Assembly: GCA_034766995.1 (NCBI GenBank)
Contig: CM068313.1
Coordinates: 60,389,877-60,453,876 of the forward strand
Source: Acanthacorydalis orientalis
Lineage: Eukaryota; Arthropoda; Insecta; Megaloptera; Corydalidae
Length of the DNA: 64,000 nt
Direction of reading: 5' to 3'
The notes beneath the pieces are model-generated. The model had not been told where the DNA came from, made no database searches, and saw only the letters and a list, made by a program, of their open reading frames with translations. Made by a program: the position numbers and the translations under genes. Below are positions 58,390-64,000 of this stretch, piece after piece (position 1 is the first letter of the stretch; each line of letters opens with the position of its first letter).

Positions 58390-59040
58390 ACGATAGTTTA
58401 AAACAGTTTATTATTAATTTTTACAAGCACTATTACCAACCATAATTCAAAATGTTAAAAATATCATCCTCTCATAATAAAGAATTAAAAAACATATACT
58501 TTGTGATCCCTTAATTAATAACAATCTATATAAAAAATCATATTTGATTCGTAGCCAAAAATTCAAGTCAGCTGTGACAAAAGTCTTGACCGATAGGAGG
58601 AGAACTAATAGAAGTAGGAAAAAAAATATTAATTTCACAAAAACAACTCTTAAGGTTCATTTAAGTAATATAAGAAAGGTATTCTCGGAATATAAACATT
58701 TCGTTGTCGTCGTTTTATTCGAAAATAGATCAGACACGATGTGTAGCTGTCATATTCTTCATAATTCACAGCCAACACAAACATATTAGTGTGCTTGTTT
58801 CTCTAGATGGTCCTGTGTTCGAATCGAAATTTTCATGTAATGAATACGACAGCTTACACATAAATCACGGATATTAGTCTGTTGTTAAACGGCGTGTTAA
58901 ACGGTTTGGGATGAATGTTGTTGCGAACAATAAGTCAATGTTGAAATGGAAACAGTTAAGTCGTGTCTCAGTCAAAACAAAATGAATGTTAATATAAATT
59001 ATAAAAATACACAAGAACTATAAACATCAATTATACATAC
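58390..59040. other. no gene confirmed
   Basis: An 81-codon open frame (58544-58789, TTG start, Lys/Arg-rich first half) has no recognised domain. The rest shows nothing. Confidence 0.35.
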
Positions 59041-59061
59041 ACACGGATTGTATATATATTA

Positions 59062-60346
59062 GGAGATTAGGAGATTCCATTGAAAGCTACTGTTTTTGTG
59101 TTGTTTTTTTGAACTTTATTTTAATAATAAAATGTGTGAGTACATTAATGAAAGACTCGGAAGCTATGACTTTTTCTCACTTTTCAAGGAGAAGTTGAAT
59201 TCCGCGACGAAAAATTGCCTGCCTTTTAAGTCAATCCATTTAGCAACGCAATTTTCAACTTCTCCGTAGTTATGGAGATGTGTATCTTTCAAAGTGTGTT
59301 GCATCAATTGGAACAGATGGTAATCGATTGAGGACAGGGACAAAAATTTAGTTGGGTGCGGGAGAACCTTCCATTCGAGCAATATCAGTGTTTATTTCAC
59401 GACTATAGTAACATGGGGTCGAACGTTGCCACGGAGAAAAATCACTTTTCGGTCATTTGATGCAGCAATTGAAGGTCGTTTTTGCATCAAATTATCATTC
59501 AAACATTCCAATTTTTGTCCATAACGTTTGGCGGTGATTGTTATCTTCGGTTTCAACAGCTCATAATACACGACACCCTATATATCCCACCAAATAGAAA
59601 GCATTGCTGTGATCGTAGATTTTTCCCTTTGGTGTCAACGTTGATGGTTGGCCAGGATCAAATCACGATTTCATGAGTTTCAGGTTATCGAAATAGAACA
59701 ATTTTTCATCACCAGTCACGATACGTCACAAGAAACGCTTATTTTTCTGCCTTGCAAGCAAAGTAATCGAGATGTTTAAATGATTATCAATATTATTTTC
59801 GGTCAATTCATGTGGCAGCCATCTACCTTGTTTTTGGATCTTTCCCATAAGCCATGGGAAAGATCCAAAAACAAGGCAGAACGTCGCTAATGGTTGACTT
59901 ATCGACTTCGAACCACTTCTTGGAATGTTTGAGCAGGATTTTTTCCACTAGAACTTGCAGTTGGCCATCTTCAAACTTTTTCGATTGATCTGGCCTTTGT
60001 TTGTCGTTAGCGTCACAATCATCACTTTTGAATCGTCGAAACCAATCTCTACATACTGTTTCCGATGGAGAAGATTCGCCATAAGTTTTCGCAAGCAATC
60101 GATAAACTTCAGCTCAACTTTTTTCAAATCAAAGTAGTGTAGAAGTGCTCATTGAAAAACAATTTATCGCGTTCCATTTTAATTTGGTTATAGAAAAGCA
60201 CTCGTGTAAACAAAGGCTGGCATCTGATGATTGAATTTTAGTATGAAATGTTTATACTTCAAAATGACATTAGAGACATCTGTGTACTGACAGCATACGC
60301 ACCTAGAGCCATCTACACGTGAACAGCGGCTTTCAATGCAACCACC

Positions 60347-60348
<2 letters not shown>
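59062..60348 (-). mobile_element. full-length mariner (mauritiana-like), coding region decayed
   Basis: Left part AGGAGATTCCATTGAAAGCT; right end, in inverse, TAGGTGGTTGCATTGAAAGC. About 1.29 kb. A TA array follows at 60349. The minus-strand coding region starts MERDKLFFNEHFYTTLI (60176) and continues LAKTYGESSPSETVCRDWFR, RFKSDDCDANDKQRPDQSKK, EVDKSTISDVL, with stops; the C-terminal half (59164-59400) has EWKVLPHP. An extra inverse block forms a hairpin at 59826-59876. Confidence 0.88.
59826..59876. repeat. perfect 23-bp-stem hairpin inside the mariner coding region
   Basis: CCTTGTTTTTGGATCTTTCC at 59826 continues to CAT (59848); after a 5-base loop (AAGCC) the exact inverse runs 59854-59876. 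The related copy at 43014 lacks it, so the second arm is a local inverse duplication. Confidence 0.9.

Positions 60349-60398
<50 letters not shown>
60349..60398. repeat. (TA)n-(CA)n between two mariners
   Basis: About 20 TA units and four CA units separating the elements at 59062-60348 and 60399-61693. Confidence 0.93.
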
Positions 60399-61689
60399 GA
60401 GGGTGGTCTCAGAAGTACCCGACCCAACAAAGAAAACACAAAAATTTTGGAAAAAATTATATTTATTTTTCAACATAATCTCCTTTCAGCTCTATACACT
60501 TTTCCCAGCGATGTTCAATAAGTTCGATACCCTTTTTATAATAAGAACTGTCTTGCTCCTCAAAATACCCATTAACTGCCGACATCACTTCTTCATCGTT
60601 GGGAAATCTTTGACCACTGAGCCATTTTTTCAAGTTTGGGAACAGAAAATAATCCGAGGGGGCTAAATCTGGCGAATAGAGTGCATGAGGTAACAATTCA
60701 AAGTTTAATTCATTAATTTTGGCCATTGCAATAACGGATTTGTGAGCTGGTGCATTGTTTTGATGAAAAAACAACACTTTCTTCTTAGCCAAATGCGGCC
60801 GTTTTTGCTTGATTTCTTCGCTCAAACGTTGCAATAAGTTCGCATAATACTCGCCGTTGATAGTTTTTCCTTTTTCAAGATAGTCAATGAAAATTATCCC
60901 ACGCGCATCCCAAAAAACCGACGCCATGACCTTGCCTGCAGATGGAACGGTCCTCGCCTTCTTTGGAGCCGGTTCTCCCTTTTCAGTCCATTGTTTTGAT
61001 TGTTCTTTTGTCTCGGGTGTGAGGTGATGGACCCATGTTTCATCCTTGGTTATGAAACGGCGCAAAAATTCTGCTTTGTTGTTGTGAAACTTCGCTAAAC
61101 ACTCAATTGAAACATCTTCACGACACTGTTTTTGCTCGAGTGTGAGCAAACGCGACACCCATCTTGCACACAGCTTTCTCATGTCCAAATTTTCAGATAA
61201 TATGCGATGTACCGCACTTTTTGAAATGTTTACTATGTCTGCTAGTTCGCGCACTTTCAGTCGACGATCATCCAGTACCGCTTTGTGGATTTTCTTCACC
61301 ATTTCTGGAGTCGTCACCTCATTTGGTCGACCACTGCGATGCTCGTCTTGGCAGCTCGTACGGCCTCGTTTAAACTCTGCTACCCAATATTTCACTATTG
61401 TAAACGAAGGAGCAGACTCACCCAGAGTAGAATCCAGTTCAGCTTTTATATTGGTTGGGCTGAGGCCTTTCAAATAAAAGTATTGTATCACGTAACGATG
61501 ACCAATTTTCTCCATTTTCACAAATTCACCGAAAACGTTCACTATTGATGGCTGCCAAACAAATACTAAACAACGTGGCGTCCTCAAACTTGAAACATAT
61601 GCTTTATAGATTGTGTACTTTCTAATACAGTGATATTTTTCAAACAACTACCGCCATCTCTAGGTCAGGCCGGGTACTTCTAGGACCAC

Positions 61690-61693
<4 letters not shown>
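60399..61693 (-). mobile_element. full-length irritans-type mariner, coding frame open
   Basis: Left GAGGGTGGTCTCAGAAGTAC and, in inverse, right AAGGGTGGTCCTAGAAGTAC form the TIRs. About 1.3 kb, the usual length. TA arrays lie on both sides (60349-60388, 61694-61742). It has one uninterrupted transposase frame, so it is the youngest-looking autonomous-type element here, apart from a catalytic substitution. Confidence 0.93.
60463..61515 (-). CDS. mariner transposase, full length, second catalytic Asp changed to Asn
   Basis: 350 residues from the family start MEKIGHRYVIQYFYLKGLSP (61515); the frame is open further upstream to 61647 but that part is the 5' leader. Order: HTH1 (residues about 1-60), GRPNEVTTPEMV linker, HTH2 (VRELADIVNISKSAVHRILS), then the catalytic domain. 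The first Asp is in ITKDETWVHH (relatives ITGDETW). The second site reads FFHQNNAPAHKS where active proteins have HQDNAPAHKS: codon AAC at 60757-60759 in place of GAC. The third Asp is in YSPDLAPSDYFLF. C-terminus LIEHRWEKCIELKGDYVEK. Without the second Asp it should not catalyse cleavage, though it may still bind DNA. It belongs to the irritans group by sequence style. Confidence 0.93.
   Translation of the reverse strand: MEKIGHRYVIQYFYLKGLSPTNIKAELDSTLGESAPSFTIVKYWVAEFKRGRTSCQDEHRSGRPNEVTTPEMVKKIHKAVLDDRRLKVRELADIVNISKSAVHRILSENLDMRKLCARWVSRLLTLEQKQCREDVSIECLAKFHNNKAEFLRRFITKDETWVHHLTPETKEQSKQWTEKGEPAPKKARTVPSAGKVMASVFWDARGIIFIDYLEKGKTINGEYYANLLQRLSEEIKQKRPHLAKKKVLFFHQNNAPAHKSVIAMAKINELNFELLPHALYSPDLAPSDYFLFPNLKKWLSGQRFPNDEEVMSAVNGYFEEQDSSYYKKGIELIEHRWEKCIELKGDYVEK

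Positions 61694-61742
<49 letters not shown>
61694..61742. repeat. (TA)n microsatellite abutting a mariner end
   Basis: About 24 TA units directly after the irritans-type mariner. Confidence 0.95.
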
Positions 61743-61745
<3 letters not shown>

Positions 61746-61884
61746 ACATTTATATACGTTGAATTACTTTTTAAAATGCAATTAGTTATGTTATCTTTAC
61801 TAGCTGCTTATAAACGCATCCCTATGTAAGAAATAAATTTGTTCTACTCAATATTCACCTAGCTAATTTTTTTAAAATGCTGGA

Positions 61885-61945
61885 TGTCGTCTAGAGCCAT
61901 CTACAAGTGAGCAACTGGATTCAATGCCACCTCTTATTATATATA
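61885..61945 (-). mobile_element. mariner (mauritiana-like) terminal scrap
   Basis: TCTAGAGCCATCTACAAGTG then GAGCAACTGGATTCAATGCC is the inverse of this family's first about 55 bp, followed by a short TA run. Confidence 0.7.
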
Positions 61946-61957
61946 TATATATATAAA

Positions 61958-62300
61958 TATAGCCTCGGCCAAAAGTATTGAGCATCCTATAATTACGCAC
62001 TTATATTCAAATAAGGTTATGTTGTGTAAAAAGAAAATTATATTTGTTTAAAGGTAATCAAATTTATTTTTATATTATAATATTTCGCCCTCCCCTTTAA
62101 CTTTAATTACTGCAGCGATTTTTTGGCATTGTTGCGACTAGTCTAGGACACTAGTCCCTAGTAATATTCTTCTATTCTTCCTCAATAACAGTTTTCAATG
62201 AGTTTTTGTAGATTTAGAGAGAAAGAACAAGAATGTAATGCGTAAAGTTCAACTGAGCAAGGGAATGTCGCTAGCTATTCTGTGATTTATTCATTTTCTT
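61958..62300 (-). pseudogene. Tc1-like element, C-terminus and 3' end
   Basis: The end TATAGCCTCGGCCAAAAGTA resembles Tc1-type terminal repeats. Minus-strand coding, with stops: SLKTVIEEE*KNITRD, VATMPKNR and, one frame over, IAAVIKVKGEGEIL. These match the WxxIPxxxxxxLVxSMPxRIxAVIKAKGG ending of Tc1 transposases. The inverse partner of its upstream part is at 57281-57404. Confidence 0.72.
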
Positions 62301-63260
62301 ATGTATTTATATATCTTGTAGGTATAGACTACACTGATCAGAGGGTTTCTTTATATGATCTAGATATAAAAAGCGAAGAATGGTAGATCAAATTCTATTA
62401 CAAATTTTTGATGACAGCTTTTTTCAATTTATATGTTATCTGCTATAAGGTAAATTATAAGCAATATCCATTCTTTGACTTCTTAGTTTTATTTGCTAGG
62501 AATTTAATTGATTTTCGTAGATCAAAATTGTTACATAGAAGAAGAATGTGGCCAGAAGGACACCCTTAAAAAACATCCAAATTATTAGAGAACGTAGAAG
62601 ATCACCTTTCTATAAAGGAGAAAAATCGAAGAAGATATGTTAGGTAGTCTGCAAGAAAAGGAGGAAAACGGACTGATTACCTATTCGCAAATACAATATT
62701 CCCTTATACATTGAGTACTTCATAGTTTACTACACATAATGTATGGTTCATTATCAAAAGGAACAAATAATTTAAATATTGTCTTTACTGCTTTCATATA
62801 AAATGCATACCTTGTTTATAATATAACACTTTAACACTTTATATTATAACACTTTATAATATAAAGTGTTTTTTTTTTCTTTAGAATATTCATTTTAAAA
62901 TATAATTTAAAATTGAAACTAACAAAATTGTTTGTTTTCACTTTTCATAACTTCTTTCATCGTTATAATACAGATTTAGTAAAGTTATAAAAATAATGGG
63001 GGATCTTTTGAGGATTGAAATGTATAAAGAGTTTTCTAATAAGGACGAAATTTTTAAGAGGTTACATTTCAGAGACGTCAAACTGACAGCTGTATTTTTT
63101 TGATATTTGTTAAGTTTAGACATTGCCATTTTTAGCATACAAAAAAAATGAAGCATTAAAATAATACAATTGTATTATGAAAATGAACTCTCTATAAAAA
63201 TACATTTCGTAAACCACACGATATTTATTCAGACATACTCATTCATTTGAATCAATAATT
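62300..63260. other. no gene seen; short shared repeat
   Basis: AT-rich. 62970-63055 (GTAAAGTTATAAAAATAATG, then GGATCTTTTGAGGATTGAAA) resembles 12134-12215, so both are parts of one dispersed repeat. A small palindrome around AACACTTTATATTATAACAC lies near 62825-62865. Confidence 0.45.
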
Positions 63261-63269
63261 CTTTGATTG

Positions 63270-64000
63270 CTGAGTAAATTCGAAGAAACTGGATCGGTTA
63301 AAGATAAAGAAACACCAATACGTGTTCGTTCTAAAGAAGACATTGATTTGGTTCATGGAAGTGTGTAAGAAGAGACAGGACTCTCAATTTCACGACATTT
63401 GCAACAATTGGGCTTTTAACAGGCGACCACTATTTTTAGAAGGATTTATTTCTGAAGTCTTATAAGATTCAATTAACACAAGAATTGAAGCCAGCAGACC
63501 ATTAACTGCGTTGGAGGTTAACTAATTGGATGCTGAAACAACAACACGGTTTTTCTGAAAAAGTAATTTTTAGGGATGAGCCACATTTCGAACTTTGGCT
63601 AAATTAACAAGCAAAACTGCCGAATATGGAGTGAATAAAATCTGGGGGTGATCGTTGAGAATTCACTCCATACAGAAGGAGTGACAGTTTGGTGTACGCT
63701 TTGGTCTGGTGGACTCATTGGTCCTTACTTCCTTCCGAATCAAGCTGATAATACGATAACTGTGAATAGAGAAAAATACAGAAACCAGATAAGCAATTTT
63801 TGTGGGAAGAATTGGATGATATTGATCTGGAGAACATGTGGTTTCTAGCAGGTCGGTGCATCAAGCCACACAGCTGGTGAAACAACTGGTTTATTGAGGA
63901 TGAAATTTCTTAGTTGGGTTATTTCTAAAAGATATCGATTGGCCACCGAGATCCTATGATTTAACACAGTTGAACAACTTACATTGAGGTCATGTTAAAA
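63270..64000 (+). pseudogene. Tc3-like (DUF4817/DDE_3) transposase, runs off the window
   Basis: Blocks, with stops and frameshifts: KFEETGSVKDKETPIRVRSK (linker after HTH1), SISRHLQQLGF, a decayed VIFSDEAHF region, INKQNCRIWSE, EGVTVWCTLWSGGLIGPYFL, TITVNREKYRNQISNF, HTAGETTGLL, and the start of RDWPPRSxDLTQLNNLHWGHV-like sequence at the window edge. This is the most complete of the Tc3-like copies, clearly inactive, and truncated by the end of the sequence. Confidence 0.85.

Noticed and set aside
58544..58789. 81-codon Lys/Arg-rich frame
   Set aside because: No ATG at the start, no domain, and no splice or promoter context.

Overview
This window looks like a piece of a eukaryotic, almost certainly insect, genome. 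It is very AT-rich and full of (TA)n arrays. It contains no prokaryotic operon and no complete host gene, and nearly all recognisable protein homology is to transposases of arthropod families. The mix (irritans-, mauritiana- and mellifera-type mariners, Tc1- and Tc3-like elements, several piggyBac-like families, hAT, a P/THAP element, one BEL/Pao retrotransposon) would fit a hymenopteran such as an ant. That assignment is an inference; the sequence does not prove it.

Layout. 1-5.6 kb: a piggyBac-like remnant, TA arrays, a hAT MITE with a perfect 8-bp target duplication, and two possible TTAA-type ends. 5.7-12.6 kb: a repeat plus an internally deleted piggyBac element (copy A), a mariner-derived MITE with a Tc1-like fragment, an endonuclease fragment (probably Helentron), and mariner and Tc3-like scraps. 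12.7-18.3 kb: a CpG-rich patch, a 695-bp TA array, a BEL/Pao element with two LTRs and matching ATGGG duplications, and a mariner with perfect TIRs whose transposase has lost its DNA-binding domain. 18.8-35.4 kb: dispersed duplications, an 18-bp-TIR element inserted in a mariner, a complete but dead mariner, a piggyBac copy interrupted by a Tc1-like fragment, tandem MITE units, and a possible 42-bp exon. 36.0-38.9 kb: two long fold-back elements carrying tRNA-like modules. 39.0-45.7 kb: a well-formed 135-bp host exon on the minus strand, then mariners adjoining TA arrays and a hAT end. 45.7-50 kb: copy B of the repeat/piggyBac pair, with a second piggyBac family inserted inside it. 51-54.3 kb: a decayed THAP/P-element-like gene with a tandem duplication. 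54.3-54.5 kb: a TATA box and a signal-peptide-coding exon on the minus strand. 54.9-57.3 kb: a hAT element carrying nested MITEs. 57-64 kb: more piggyBac, mariner, Tc1 and Tc3 material, including a full-length mariner ORF with one catalytic Asp changed to Asn.

How it works together. The window reads as intergenic or intronic DNA built by repeated nested insertion. The only host-like coding evidence is two minus-strand exons (54349-54430 and 39034-39168) whose splice phases fit each other, and a possible plus-strand microexon at 32211-32252. No autonomous, fully intact element was found. The closest are the mariner at 60463-61515 (full ORF, one catalytic residue lost) and the mariner at 17365-18291 (perfect ends, complete catalytic domain, no DNA-binding domain).
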